Shown here: positions 44,584 to 53,863 of the stretch, piece after piece | Layout: each line of letters opens with the position of its first letter | Numbering within the stretch: the first letter of the stretch is position 1 | Assembly (NCBI GenBank): GCA_034110465.1 | Contig: JAWUZD010000009.1 | Span: 186,001 to 250,000, forward strand | DNA length: 64,000 nucleotides | Reading direction: 5' to 3' | DNA from: Aurantibacter sp034110465 | GTDB taxonomy: Bacteria; Bacteroidota; Bacteroidia; Flavobacteriales; Flavobacteriaceae | The notes under the pieces: generated by a model | Database searches by the model: none | The model's input: the letters and a program-made list of their open reading frames with translations, nothing else | Told to the model about the DNA's origin: nothing | Translations under genes and position numbers: made by a program

Positions 44584-44739
44584 TCGTTATATAGTAACTA
44601 TTATTAACGATATCCAGTAAATATAACATGTTATAGTAAGTTTTTAGTTACTGTTATCTTGTAAATATTAATCTATTACATCAAAGATGATGCTCTTTTA
44701 ACGTTTTAAGAACTTAATAAAAGCAATTTTATTATAAAC

Positions 44740-45207
44740 TTACCAATTCTTAAAAGGGTTTTTACTTAGCTTAGAATTATAATACGTAACGTTTCCAGTA
44801 ACCTCTTCTCCTAACCAATCTGGTTTTAAAAAGGCTTCGTTTTCTGTAGATAATTCTACTTCTGCAACAATTAAACCTTGGTTGTCGCCATAAAACTCAT
44901 CAACTTCAAAAATATGAAGTCCACTTTTTACTTCGTAACGTGTTTTATCTATAACACCAGTTTCGCAAAGCTGTAGTAGTTCTTCAGCCTCATTTAAATG
45001 AATCTCTTTTTCCCATTCAAAACGAGACGTTCCACTTTGGTTAGATTTTCCTTTTACAGTTATAAAACCAGTATTACCTTTAATTCTAACTCTAACCGTT
45101 CGTTCTGGATGCGTGTTTAAAAATCCTTGAGTAATTCTGGTTTTTTTAAAAGCTTCGGATTTGTAATCTGAGTTTTTGACTAAAAATTTACGTTCTATTT
45201 CTTGCAT
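44740..45207 (-). CDS. CYTH-domain protein (triphosphate tunnel family)
   Basis: 155 residues. The ExExK-type N-terminus MQEIERKFLV defines the CYTH family. Later acidic and basic residues in RTVRVRIKG, GFITVKGK, RFEWEKEI and LIVAEVELS line the expected beta tunnel. Members hydrolyse tripolyphosphate, thiamine triphosphate or make cAMP; short stand-alone forms are usually phosphatases. It overlaps the stop of the lysoplasmalogenase gene by 20 nt, so it is the third gene of a coupled set. Confidence 0.9.
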   Translation of the reverse strand: MQEIERKFLVKNSDYKSEAFKKTRITQGFLNTHPERTVRVRIKGNTGFITVKGKSNQSGTSRFEWEKEIHLNEAEELLQLCETGVIDKTRYEVKSGLHIFEVDEFYGDNQGLIVAEVELSTENEAFLKPDWLGEEVTGNVTYYNSKLSKNPFKNW

Positions 45208-45853
45208 TTTGTGGAGTAAAATATAGTGTAGATATAGCTATTAATGTAATAGCAGTCCAATAGGTAATTCCAATTAATTCGTTGGCAAAAGGTAATACCA
45301 TTTTAAATTTATTGATGGCTAAAATAGTATCAGACAAAACAAATAAGCAAACGGCAATTAAAATTAATTTAGAAAAATAATCTGATTTAGATAAAAATAA
45401 GTTTATGCCTTGCCAAGCCATAAGTAGGATGCAAGTCATATAAAAAATAACAGGAATTAGTAAGTCGCCTAAATCGTTTTTAACAAACCAAAAGAAGCCA
45501 CAAGCATATAAAATTAATAGTGCTAATGATTTGTAATTAGCTAAGAATCCTTCTCTTAAAATAAAGGCTTTAATAAAAATTAAATGTCCTATTAGAAATG
45601 CAATTAACCCAAATATAAACATAGAATTAAATAGCAGTAAAACATCTCCAATTAAACAGAAAATCAAACCAAATATAATGTGTGTTTTATATTTGGTTTG
45701 AGGTTTTGCAAATACTAACGGAATTAAAATAACCAATAGTGTAGCTAAAGGTTTTAGAATAATTGCTAAAGTTGTAATTGCATTGTTTGAAGCATAAATA
45801 TAACTTCCAACCGCTATTATAATTAATCCAATAAGATGTTTTAGTTTTAGCAT
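45188..45853 (-). CDS. Lysoplasmalogenase-family membrane protein (YhhN/TMEM86)
   Basis: 221 residues forming about eight hydrophobic helices, with family motifs FGLIFCLIGDVLLLF and SDTILAINKF, whose aspartates are the probable catalytic residues. YhhN/TMEM86 proteins cleave the vinyl ether bond of lysoplasmalogens. Aerobic Flavobacteriaceae are not known for plasmalogens, so the true substrate may be another lysolipid (inference). It overlaps both neighbours, giving tight coupling. Confidence 0.85.
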   Translation of the reverse strand: MLKLKHLIGLIIIAVGSYIYASNNAITTLAIILKPLATLLVILIPLVFAKPQTKYKTHIIFGLIFCLIGDVLLLFNSMFIFGLIAFLIGHLIFIKAFILREGFLANYKSLALLILYACGFFWFVKNDLGDLLIPVIFYMTCILLMAWQGINLFLSKSDYFSKLILIAVCLFVLSDTILAINKFKMVLPFANELIGITYWTAITLIAISTLYFTPQNARNRT

Positions 45854-46455
45854 AGATGTTCTGACCTTATTAGTAATTTATTGTGCAATTTGCTAAAAAT
45901 TAATAAACCTAGAGAAGCTCCAATGGTTGCAAATAACATATCAGATTGTGTGTCCCAAACGTAGCCTTGAGTACCTAAAAAGGCATCGCCACCATTTCCT
46001 GTGTAAATAGATACAAACCATTCTATAAACTCGTAGGTTACGCTAATTGCCATAACAATACAAACCACAATAAACGACAACCATTTTTTACCATTCACTA
46101 CATTTTTTCTAATTAGAAGTTCTCGCGTAATAAATGCCGGTACAAAACCTTGTGCAAAATGACCTAATTTGTCGTAATTGTTTCTAGATTGATTAAAAAT
46201 CTCTTGAAAATAATTGAATAAAGGTACTTCTGCATAGGTGTATTTTCCACCAAAAATTAATATAACACAATGAATAAAAATTAAGTTGTACACAAAATTA
46301 GTGAATTTAAATCTCTTAAAAGTTAACGCTAAAACCACAACACCTACAACAGCTGGTAAAACTTCTAAAAACCAAGTGAATTGTTCTTTCGGGTTTATGC
46401 CAGACCAAATTAGTAGTAGCGTTAATAAAGCTAAATAGGTGTAGAGGAGTTTCAT
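45847..46455 (-). CDS. DUF2238 (YjdF-like) membrane protein
   Basis: 202 residues with five to six helices and the conserved acidic and histidine-bearing stretch YDKLGHFAQGFVPAF, then SVTYEFIEWFVSIYTG and QGYVWDTQSDMLFATIGAS, typical of DUF2238/YjdF. Function unknown in the family. It is first in the three-gene set with the lysoplasmalogenase and CYTH genes, and divergent from dinB across only 33 bp. Confidence 0.85.
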   Translation of the reverse strand: MKLLYTYLALLTLLLIWSGINPKEQFTWFLEVLPAVVGVVVLALTFKRFKFTNFVYNLIFIHCVILIFGGKYTYAEVPLFNYFQEIFNQSRNNYDKLGHFAQGFVPAFITRELLIRKNVVNGKKWLSFIVVCIVMAISVTYEFIEWFVSIYTGNGGDAFLGTQGYVWDTQSDMLFATIGASLGLLIFSKLHNKLLIRSEHLC

Positions 46456-46488
46456 TTATTTGATAAAAATTTATGCTAAATTTACACT

Positions 46489-47589
46489 ATGTCAGACACA
46501 TTTCCAATTCGAAAAATTATTCACGTAGATATGGATGCCTTTTATGCGTCTGTAGAGCAAATGGATAATCCAGATCTTATTGGAAAACCATTAGCGGTTG
46601 GGGGAAGCGAAACTAGAGGTGTTGTTAGTGCAGCAAGTTATGAAGCTCGAAAGTTTGGAGTTAGAAGCGCTATTTCTGGTGCTTTAGCAAAGCGATTATG
46701 TCCTGAGCTTATTTTTGTGAAACCACGATTTGATAGATACAAGGAAATTTCTAAACAGATTAGACGCATTTTTAACGATTATACAGATTTGGTAGAATCT
46801 TTGTTTTTAGACGAAGCTTATTTAGATGTTACAGAAAACAAGAAAGGAAATCCAAGTGCATCTCTTTTAGCCGAAGAAATTAGAACTCGTATTTTAAATG
46901 AAGTAGGTATTTCTGCATCGGCAGGAATTAGTATTAATAAATTTATAGCCAAAGTGGCTAGTGATTACAATAAACCTAACGGACAGAAAACAGTTAATCC
47001 AGAAGAGGTTTTAGATTTTTTAGAAGTTTTAGATATCAGAAAATTTTATGGTATTGGTAAAGTCACCGCCGAAAAAATGTATCAAAAAGGAATTTATACA
47101 GGCTTGGATTTAAAGGGTAAAACTTTAGAGTATTTACAGGATAATTTTGGAAAATCGGGTAATTACTATTATCACGTTGTAAGAGGAATTCATAATAGTG
47201 ACGTAAAGCCGAATCGCATTAGAAAGTCCTTGGCAGCAGAACGAACGTTTAATGAAAATTTATCTTCTGAAATATTTATGTTGGAACGTTTAAAGCAAAT
47301 TGCTGCAGAAGTTTCTAAACGTTTAAAAAGGAGTAATGTAGCTGGTAAAACAATAACACTTAAAATTAAGTATAGCGATTTTACACTCCAAACTAGAAGT
47401 AAAACAATACCCTATTTTATAAGCGATGATGCTATTATTCTTGAAACTGCAAAAGACTTATTGTATCAAGAAAAAATGAGTAATTCTGTACGTCTATTAG
47501 GGATTTCTATATCCAACCTAAATACCGAAAAGAAAAAAACACCTAAGATTGAAAAACCTATAAGTGTTCAGTTAGAGTTTAAGTTTTAA
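46489..47589 (+). CDS. dinB: DNA polymerase IV
   Basis: 366 residues of a Y-family translesion polymerase. Catalytic carboxylates are in HVDMDAFYASVEQ (D14) and SLFLDEAYLDVT. Helix-hairpin-helix and little-finger domains follow. The C-terminus ends QLEFKF, a plausible sliding-clamp binding peptide. It copies past damaged bases at the cost of fidelity. I see no LexA-like operator in the 33-bp upstream gap. Confidence 0.95.
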   Translation: MSDTFPIRKIIHVDMDAFYASVEQMDNPDLIGKPLAVGGSETRGVVSAASYEARKFGVRSAISGALAKRLCPELIFVKPRFDRYKEISKQIRRIFNDYTDLVESLFLDEAYLDVTENKKGNPSASLLAEEIRTRILNEVGISASAGISINKFIAKVASDYNKPNGQKTVNPEEVLDFLEVLDIRKFYGIGKVTAEKMYQKGIYTGLDLKGKTLEYLQDNFGKSGNYYYHVVRGIHNSDVKPNRIRKSLAAERTFNENLSSEIFMLERLKQIAAEVSKRLKRSNVAGKTITLKIKYSDFTLQTRSKTIPYFISDDAIILETAKDLLYQEKMSNSVRLLGISISNLNTEKKKTPKIEKPISVQLEFKF

Positions 47590-47592
47590 TTG

Positions 47593-47880
47593 TTATTTTT
47601 CAGAAACCATCAAGATTCTATTTAAAGGAATCACAGTAGATTCTTTTAAAATTACGCCAGTTGTAGTTAAACCCCAAATGGTAGTTTCTACACTTTTACG
47701 GCCAATACTATCTTGGAATACTATTTTAACTTTTACCTGCTCTAAATTACCTAAAGACAAGGCGCGTTTTAAAATAACAGCTCTATCTTCTTGTTCTGAT
47801 TTTGTTTTTAAAACCTCTTCTTTAGGAAAACTTAAGTTTTTAATTTCTTCTTTTTCTATATGGAGGGCTGTTGTAGACAT
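47593..47880 (-). CDS. Small conserved protein of unknown function
   Basis: 95 residues, no signal or membrane helix. A helical acidic N-terminal half (MSTTALHIEKEEIKNLSF) precedes a beta-rich half (VKVKIVFQDSIGRKSVETTIWGLTTTGVILKES, IPLNRILMVSEK) that looks like a small barrel, reminiscent of Sm/SH3-type folds. No name can be given. It ends 3 nt from the dinB stop, convergent with it. Confidence 0.7.
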   Translation of the reverse strand: MSTTALHIEKEEIKNLSFPKEEVLKTKSEQEDRAVILKRALSLGNLEQVKVKIVFQDSIGRKSVETTIWGLTTTGVILKESTVIPLNRILMVSEK

Positions 47881-47980
47881 TTGGGTTTATATTTAAATTC
47901 AACTTATTTAAGTAGTAGTTAAATAAACAAAATAATTACAAATTTTACTACTGTTTATCTGAAAAAGTTGATTTTAAACT

Positions 47981-48020
47981 ACAAAACGCTTCAATTAACT
48001 AAATAATTGAAGCGTTTTGT
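47981..48020. terminator. Terminator downstream of pyruvate kinase
   Basis: A 17-bp perfect stem (47981-47997 with 48004-48020) with a 6-nt loop closes the minus-strand acpP-to-pyk run. The flanking A/T tracts are short. Confidence 0.7.
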
Positions 48021-48073
48021 ATTGCAATGAGTTTCCTGAATTAAGTTCAAGACCAGAATAATACTATACTAAA

Positions 48074-49501
48074 TTATATTTCTGAAACTCTTAATGTGTT
48101 TACCATTCCTTTTTCTTGTATTGGCATTGCTGCTAGGCTTACTAGCATATCGCCTTTCTTTAAATAGCCTAATTCTGTGGCCATTTTATTCACATCTTCT
48201 ATCGTTTCATCTGTACTTACAAACTTGTCGTAAAAGAATGCTTTTACGCCCCAAAGTAAGCTTAATTGTGTTAAAATACGTTTGTTAGATGTAAATACTA
48301 ATATATGAGATTTTGGTCTCCAAGCCGAAATTTGGAATGCAGTATAACCTGAATTTGTTAGTGTTGAAATTCCTGCTGCATCAATTTCGTTTGCCATTAA
48401 AGCGGCGTGATAACAAATAGATTTTGTGATGTAACGCTTTGTTCTAATAGTTGGAGGATCATGAGGTACGTTAATTAAGTCCGAATCTTCTACACTACGA
48501 ATAATATTTGCCATTTGTCGGATTACTTGTACTGGATATTTTCCAACACTAGTTTCTCCAGAAAGCATTACCGCATCTGCACCATCCATTACAGAGTTTG
48601 CAACGTCATTTACCTCTGCACGCGTTGGCGTTAAGCTGGTAATCATTGTTTCCATCATTTGTGTCGCAATAATTACAGGAATACGAGCTTGTTTTGCTTT
48701 AAGTACTAATTGTTTTTGTACTAAAGGTACTTCTTCTGCTGGAATTTCTACACCAAGATCTCCACGAGCTACCATTAAACCATCGCAATAAGCTACAATT
48801 TTATCTATGTTTGTAACAGCTTCTGGTTTTTCTATTTTAGCAATAATTGGAATTTTATGTTCGCTATGTTTTTTAATTAATTCTTGTAATTGAATTAGGT
48901 CTTCTGCATGACGTACAAACGATAATGCCATCCAATCTACACCAATTTCACAAGCAAATATAGCATCGTCAATATCTTTTTCTGTTAATGCAGGCTGAGA
49001 TATGTTAGTATTAGGTAAGTTTACTCCTTTTTTAGATTTTAATGGTCCACCTTGAATAACGCGAGCTACAACCTCATTTTTTTTGTTAGATGAAACCACT
49101 TCGAAATGTAATTTCCCATCGTCTAATAAGATTTTCTCTCCTTTTTTAGCGTCTTGAGGAAATTTATCATAAGTCATATAGACACGTTCTTTTGTGCCTT
49201 CAAAACGTTTCCCAGTAGCAAAAATAATTTCGTCACCTTCGTTAACTATAACTTCGTTTTTCATTACGCCAACACGTAATTTAGGACCTTGTAAATCGCC
49301 TAGAATAGACACGTTATAACCAAATTCATCGTTTAATTCACGAATCATTTTCACACGTTCTTTTACATCTTTGTAATCTGCATGAGAAAAGTTTATTCTA
49401 AAGACGTTAACGCCTTCATCACACATTGCTTTTAGTACGTTTTTTTCGCTTGTTGCAGGTCCTAAAGTTGCAACTATTTTAGTTTTTTTACTTTTTAACA
49501 T
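48074..49501 (-). CDS. pyk: Pyruvate kinase
   Basis: 475 residues converting phosphoenolpyruvate and ADP to pyruvate and ATP, the last glycolytic step. Features: KTKIVATLGPATS at the N-terminus, the signature IPIIAKIEKPEAV with its catalytic lysine, MVARGDLGVEIP, and ATQMMETMI. The C-terminal domain shows no obvious extra module. It shares one base with the end of the IPExxxVDY gene, so translation is coupled. Confidence 0.97.
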   Translation of the reverse strand: MLKSKKTKIVATLGPATSEKNVLKAMCDEGVNVFRINFSHADYKDVKERVKMIRELNDEFGYNVSILGDLQGPKLRVGVMKNEVIVNEGDEIIFATGKRFEGTKERVYMTYDKFPQDAKKGEKILLDDGKLHFEVVSSNKKNEVVARVIQGGPLKSKKGVNLPNTNISQPALTEKDIDDAIFACEIGVDWMALSFVRHAEDLIQLQELIKKHSEHKIPIIAKIEKPEAVTNIDKIVAYCDGLMVARGDLGVEIPAEEVPLVQKQLVLKAKQARIPVIIATQMMETMITSLTPTRAEVNDVANSVMDGADAVMLSGETSVGKYPVQVIRQMANIIRSVEDSDLINVPHDPPTIRTKRYITKSICYHAALMANEIDAAGISTLTNSGYTAFQISAWRPKSHILVFTSNKRILTQLSLLWGVKAFFYDKFVSTDETIEDVNKMATELGYLKKGDMLVSLAAMPIQEKGMVNTLRVSEI

Positions 49502-49989
49502 TAGTGAAATATTAAATTATTTTTTGATTTTAAGTTTTCTGCATTTAAATAGTATGCGGTAATAACTTGTGGGATTTCTAATATTTTATTTAAAATCACC
49601 TGAGTTTTTGTACTTGTAAGTAGCGTGTTTATTTTTAAAAAATACGTTACTTTTTTTTGTTCAGGAATTAAATAATAGGTTGTTTCGTTATTGTTTTTCT
49701 CTTCCGAAAATAAATTGGTTGAATTGATTGGTTTTTCTGTTGAAACCTTGCAATGATTGGATACTAAATTATAAGTGACGTCAGCATTTATATCAAGATA
49801 TTCAAACAACGCATAATTTGTGTTCTCTTTTGTATCTATTACATCTATATGTTCTCTTTTAAGTACTATTCTTAGATGCTTATTAATTAAATACGCTATT
49901 CGGTATTGTTCTAAAACACAATGAATAGCAATCAGTGTAAATTCTTCATCTTCAAATAAATCATCTAAACTTAATTTAAGAATCGCCAT
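49501..49989 (-). CDS. IPExxxVDY family protein
   Basis: 162 residues, no signal peptide. This Bacteroidota-restricted family has unknown function and is commonly encoded between rnc and pyk, as here. The hallmark motif appears as IPEQKKVTY, so the usual aspartate is threonine in this copy. The N-terminus (LSLDDLFEDEEFTLIAIHC) is typical. Given its coupling with pyk it may affect expression or stability of neighbours, but nothing in the sequence shows how. Confidence 0.85.
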   Translation of the reverse strand: MAILKLSLDDLFEDEEFTLIAIHCVLEQYRIAYLINKHLRIVLKREHIDVIDTKENTNYALFEYLDINADVTYNLVSNHCKVSTEKPINSTNLFSEEKNNNETTYYLIPEQKKVTYFLKINTLLTSTKTQVILNKILEIPQVITAYYLNAENLKSKNNLIFH

Positions 49990-50095
49990 ATTATTCTAAT
50001 TAATTGTAAATATATGATTTAAAACGATTTTATTACAGATGAGACGTATTTCTTAACTTTAATTTATTATGAAATACTTAATGTTGAAAAAACTA

Positions 50096-50833
50096 TTAAG
50101 CTTCTATTTCTTTTTGAAGTACAAAAAAAGCACGCTTTGAAGCCTTTTCTTCAGCCTTTTTTTTGGATGTAGCTCTTGCTTTGGCAACAACTTTTTCGCT
50201 TATTAATAATTTTACAGCAAAATGTCTTAATTCATCAATGCCAGTGTCATCATAAACATTATATGTAAATGTTTTTTTCTCTTTTTGACACCATTCTATA
50301 AGTAAACTCTTATAGCTAATAACTTTACCTTCTAATTTTGGAATGTCTACGTGTGGAATAATTATTGTTTTGTAGATGAATTTTTCGCAAGATTTGTAGC
50401 CTCTATCTAAAAAGATAGCGCCAACTAAAGCTTCAAATAAGTTTCCGTGTATATTACGTCCAAACTGTGCTTTTGGTATTTTGCTATTAATTAAGTTTAT
50501 TAAATTTAGTGCTTCTCCTAGCTCATTTAAATGTTCCCTACTTACAATTTTAGAGCGCATTTTAGTTAAATAACCTTCGTCTCCGCTAGGAACTTCTATA
50601 TATAAATGATCTGCAATAACAGCACTTAACATAGCATCTCCTAAAAATTCTAAACGTTCGTAATTAACAGAATGACCTTTTTCGTTCTTTAAATTTAAAG
50701 AGCGATGTGTAAAGGCAGTTATGTAGGGTTTTATTTTTTTAGGTTTAAATCCTATAAGTTTGGTTATAGATGCAACGAATTGCCTGTCTTTTTTAGATGA
50801 CTGGGATTTAAATATGTTTCGAATGATAGACAT
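50096..50833 (-). CDS. rnc: Ribonuclease III
   Basis: 245 residues. The RNase III signature ERLEFLGDAML (59-69) carries the magnesium-binding acids. A second acidic site is in LFEALVGAIFLDRG, and a double-stranded RNA binding domain occupies about 170-240 (YKSLLIEWCQ to KKAEEKASKRAF). It processes rRNA precursors and structured mRNAs. It follows fabF by 6 nt in the acpP-fabF-rnc order found in many bacteria. Confidence 0.96.
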   Translation of the reverse strand: MSIIRNIFKSQSSKKDRQFVASITKLIGFKPKKIKPYITAFTHRSLNLKNEKGHSVNYERLEFLGDAMLSAVIADHLYIEVPSGDEGYLTKMRSKIVSREHLNELGEALNLINLINSKIPKAQFGRNIHGNLFEALVGAIFLDRGYKSCEKFIYKTIIIPHVDIPKLEGKVISYKSLLIEWCQKEKKTFTYNVYDDTGIDELRHFAVKLLISEKVVAKARATSKKKAEEKASKRAFFVLQKEIEA

Positions 50834-50839
50834 TCGAAA

Positions 50840-52090
50840 TTAATCTAGTTTCTTGAAAACAACACAAGCATTATGACCACCAAAACCAAAGGTGTTACTC
50901 ATAGCTACTTTAATGTCTCTTTTTTGTGGTGTGTTTAACGTTAAATTTAAACTAGAATCAATATTCTCGTCTTGAGTTTTATGATTTATTGTTGCCGGTA
51001 TAATACCATTTTGTATTGCTAAAATAGCAGCAATAGACTCAATAGCTCCTGCAGCACCTAATAAGTGACCTGTCATTGACTTAGTTGAGTTAATATTGAT
51101 ATTTTTGGCATGATCTCCAAAAACTTCGGTAATTGCTTTTAATTCAGCAACATCTCCTAAAGGTGTAGAGGTTCCATGAGTATTTATATGGTCTACATCT
51201 TCTGGTTTTAATCCAGCATTTTCTAAACAATTACGCATTACAGCCATAACACCAATTCCTTCTGGATGTGGTGCTGTCATATGGTAAGCATCAGAAGATA
51301 ATCCGCCACCAACTAATTCTGCATAAATTTTAGCGCCTCTTGCCTTAGCATGTTCATAGCTTTCTAATACAATAGCTCCAGCTCCTTCACCTAACACAAA
51401 ACCATCTCGGTTAGCATCAAAAGGTTTAGAAGCACCAGTAGGATCTTCATTGTTAGTAGATAGAGCATGCATGGCGTTAAATCCGCCCATACCAGCTATA
51501 GTTACAGCAGCTTCACTTCCGCCAGTAACAATAACATCACAATGTCCTAATCTAATATAGTTTAAAGCATCAATCATAGCGTTAGCTGAAGATGCACAAG
51601 CAGAAACTGTAGTGTAGTTTGGTCCCATAAAACCATTCTTAATAGAAATGTTTCCAGGAGCAATATCTGCTATCATTTTAGGGATAAAGAATGGATTGAA
51701 TCTAGGTGTACCATTTCCTTCACAGTAGTTTATCATTTCATTTTGAAATGTTTCTAAACCACCAATTCCAGCACCCCAAATAACACCAACTCTTAATTTG
51801 TTTACTTTGTCTAAATCCAGTTTAGAGTCCGCAATAGCCTCATCGGATGCGACCATTGCGTACTGTGTAAACCTGTCCATTTTACGCGCTTCTTTTCTAT
51901 CTAGAAAATCGGTAGCGTTAAAGTTCTTAAGTTCGCAAGCAAATTTTGTCTTAAAATGTTCAGTGTCAAAATATGTAATAGGTGCGGCGCCGCTTTTACC
52001 TTCAAGTAATGCATTCCAATACTCGTCTTTGGTGTTCCCAATAGGTGTTAGAGCTCCTAATCCTGTTACTACTACGCGCTTAAGTTCCAT
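50840..52090 (-). CDS. fabF: Beta-ketoacyl-ACP synthase II
   Basis: 416 residues; condenses malonyl-ACP with acyl-ACP in fatty acid elongation. The Cys-His-His triad is complete: C165 in TVSACASSAN, H305 in NTHGTSTPLGD, and H342 in TKSMTGHLLGAAG. It is directly downstream of acpP, its carrier protein. Loss of any of these residues would point to a chain-length factor, but all are present. Confidence 0.97.
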   Translation of the reverse strand: MELKRVVVTGLGALTPIGNTKDEYWNALLEGKSGAAPITYFDTEHFKTKFACELKNFNATDFLDRKEARKMDRFTQYAMVASDEAIADSKLDLDKVNKLRVGVIWGAGIGGLETFQNEMINYCEGNGTPRFNPFFIPKMIADIAPGNISIKNGFMGPNYTTVSACASSANAMIDALNYIRLGHCDVIVTGGSEAAVTIAGMGGFNAMHALSTNNEDPTGASKPFDANRDGFVLGEGAGAIVLESYEHAKARGAKIYAELVGGGLSSDAYHMTAPHPEGIGVMAVMRNCLENAGLKPEDVDHINTHGTSTPLGDVAELKAITEVFGDHAKNININSTKSMTGHLLGAAGAIESIAAILAIQNGIIPATINHKTQDENIDSSLNLTLNTPQKRDIKVAMSNTFGFGGHNACVVFKKLD

Positions 52091-52102
52091 AAATGTGTTT
52101 AA

Positions 52103-52336
52103 TTATTTTGCAGCTTCAATATAAGAAACAGCTTGACCAACTGTAGAAATGTTCTCAGCTTGGTCGTCTGGAATTTGGATATCGAATTCTTTTTCGAATT
52201 CCATAATTAATTCCACAGTATCTAATGAGTCTGCTCCTAAGTCGTTAGTGAAGCTTGCTTCAGTTACTACTTCGTTTTCGTCTACGCCTAATTTGTCTAC
52301 GATTATCGCTTTAACTCTTGATGCAATGTCTGACAT
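52103..52336 (-). CDS. acpP: Acyl carrier protein
   Basis: 77 residues, acidic, with the phosphopantetheine attachment serine S37 in LGADSLDTVELIMEFE. It carries growing acyl chains to FabF, encoded 12 nt downstream. First gene of the run down to pyk. Confidence 0.97.
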   Translation of the reverse strand: MSDIASRVKAIIVDKLGVDENEVVTEASFTNDLGADSLDTVELIMEFEKEFDIQIPDDQAENISTVGQAVSYIEAAK

Positions 52337-52366
52337 AATTTTTAATTTTAAGTTTTAATTAAGTCG

Positions 52367-52374
52367 CAAAAATA
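52367..52374 (-). promoter_or_regulatory. Predicted -7 box for acpP
   Basis: TATTTTTG on the minus strand, about 30 nt upstream of the acpP ATG. A -33 element is not evident. Confidence 0.4.
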
Positions 52375-52517
52375 TAAAACTTTCATTTAAAACACACATT
52401 TAGTTTGAAAATGTGCAATTAAATTTAATTCTTTTTATTTAAATAATTGGATTTTTGCGTCGAAATTGTAATTATTATTCTTTTTTTTGTTGTGTAAACC
52501 TAACCTATTGGCTGTAT

Positions 52518-53081
52518 ATGAAACGAATTGTGATTTTTGCATCCGGAAGTGGATCTAACGCTGAAAATTTAATAAAGTTTTTTCAAAACAGTGAAAATGC
52601 TAATGTTACTCTTGTAGTTACTAACAATCCTTATGCCAAAGTCTTAGATCGTTGTAAAGTATTTAAAACACCAGCGTTGTCGTTTAATAAATCTGCTTTT
52701 TTAGAATCAGATGTTATACTTAATGTGCTAAAGTCCGAAAAACCAGACCTTATTATATTAGCTGGGTTTTTATGGAAATTTCCAGAATCTATATTAAAAG
52801 AGTTTCCTCAAAGCGTAATTAATCTGCATCCTGCATTATTACCAAAGTTTGGCGGCAAAGGCATGTATGGAATGAATGTCCACAAAGCTGTTATAGATCA
52901 AAAAGAAATTGAAACAGGAATTACAATACATTATGTAAATGAACATTATGATGAAGGTGCTATTGTTTTTCAAGCGACTTGTAAAGTTGAAAATACGGAT
53001 ACTCCAGATGATGTTGCTGCAAAAATTCATAAATTAGAGATGAAACATTTTCCAAAAGTGGTAGAAAAGTTATTAAAATAA
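52518..53081 (+). CDS. purN: Phosphoribosylglycinamide formyltransferase
   Basis: 187 residues from the start MKRIVIFASGSGSNAENLI; the open frame extends 21 codons upstream, but that extension (rich in C and Y) is unlike the family. It transfers formyl from 10-formyltetrahydrofolate to GAR in purine synthesis. Catalytic Asn-His are in NLHPALLPKFGG and the aspartate in YDEGAIVFQ. Confidence 0.95.
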   Translation: MKRIVIFASGSGSNAENLIKFFQNSENANVTLVVTNNPYAKVLDRCKVFKTPALSFNKSAFLESDVILNVLKSEKPDLIILAGFLWKFPESILKEFPQSVINLHPALLPKFGGKGMYGMNVHKAVIDQKEIETGITIHYVNEHYDEGAIVFQATCKVENTDTPDDVAAKIHKLEMKHFPKVVEKLLK

Positions 53082-53130
53082 TCTAAATTATACTTAGTTT
53101 TATTAGATTTCGATTTTCAAGTATAAATAA

Positions 53131-53772
53131 ATGAGTAAGAGTAAAAAGAAGTATTACGTAATTTGGCAAGGACACAAAACAGGTGTTTTTGAATCTTGGA
53201 ACGTGTGTAAAAAACTCATTAAAGATTTTAGTGGAGCGCAATACAAATCATTTGCATCTAAAGAAATTGCAGAAGAAGCTTTTAAAGGTAATTACTTTGA
53301 TTATGTAGGGAAAAAAGAAAATTTTAAAACCAATTTAACTCCAGAAGAATTAAAAAAAATAGGATTGCCTAACTATAATTCTATCTCGGTAGATGCTGCT
53401 TCTAGTGGAAATCCAGGAATTATGGAATATAGAGGCGTAGATACTAAAAGTAAACAGCAGCTTTTTATTCAAGGTCCTTTTGCTCAAGGCACAAATAATA
53501 TAGGTGAGTTTTTAGCTTTAGTTCATGGGTTAAGTTTTCTTAAAAAACACAAGAGTGAACGCTTAATTTATACAGATTCTAGAACAGCTATGAGTTGGGT
53601 TAGAAAAAAGAAATGTAATACGAAGTTAGAACGAAGCGAAAAAAACAAACCTGTTTTTGATTTAGTAGATCGCGCAGAAGCTTGGCTTAAAACTAATACA
53701 TACACTACTATTATTGTAAAGTGGGAAACCAAAGCTTGGGGAGAAATTCCTGCAGATTTTGGAAGAAAGTAA
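53131..53772 (+). CDS. rnhA: Ribonuclease HI with N-terminal viroplasmin-type domain
   Basis: 213 residues. Residues 7-50 form the small RNA:DNA-hybrid binding domain shared with eukaryotic RNase H1 and caulimovirus viroplasmin (YYVIWQGHKTGVFESW, YKSFASKEIAEEAF). The catalytic RNase H domain follows with acids in SVDAASSGNPG, GEFLALVHGL and IYTDSRTAMSW. It removes RNA from RNA:DNA hybrids. It lies 49 nt after purN. Confidence 0.92.
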   Translation: MSKSKKKYYVIWQGHKTGVFESWNVCKKLIKDFSGAQYKSFASKEIAEEAFKGNYFDYVGKKENFKTNLTPEELKKIGLPNYNSISVDAASSGNPGIMEYRGVDTKSKQQLFIQGPFAQGTNNIGEFLALVHGLSFLKKHKSERLIYTDSRTAMSWVRKKKCNTKLERSEKNKPVFDLVDRAEAWLKTNTYTTIIVKWETKAWGEIPADFGRK

Positions 53773-53833
53773 ATTTGAAGTTTATTCTTGTTGGATATGT
53801 ACATACAAATCTTTCAAACCTAAAAAATTTATG

Positions 53834-53841
53834 TAAATTTG
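53834..53841 (+). promoter_or_regulatory. Predicted -7 box for the PfkB kinase gene
   Basis: TAAATTTG, 22 nt upstream of the ATG at 53864, is a strong match to the Bacteroidota -7 element. The -33 region is unclear. Confidence 0.45.
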
Positions 53842-53863
53842 CAATTCATTTCAAAACAGAATT

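Noticed and set aside
52455..52517. Extended N-terminus of PurN
   Set aside because: The 21 extra codons give a C/Y/F-rich sequence unlike PurN, and the conserved protein starts at the ATG at 52518.
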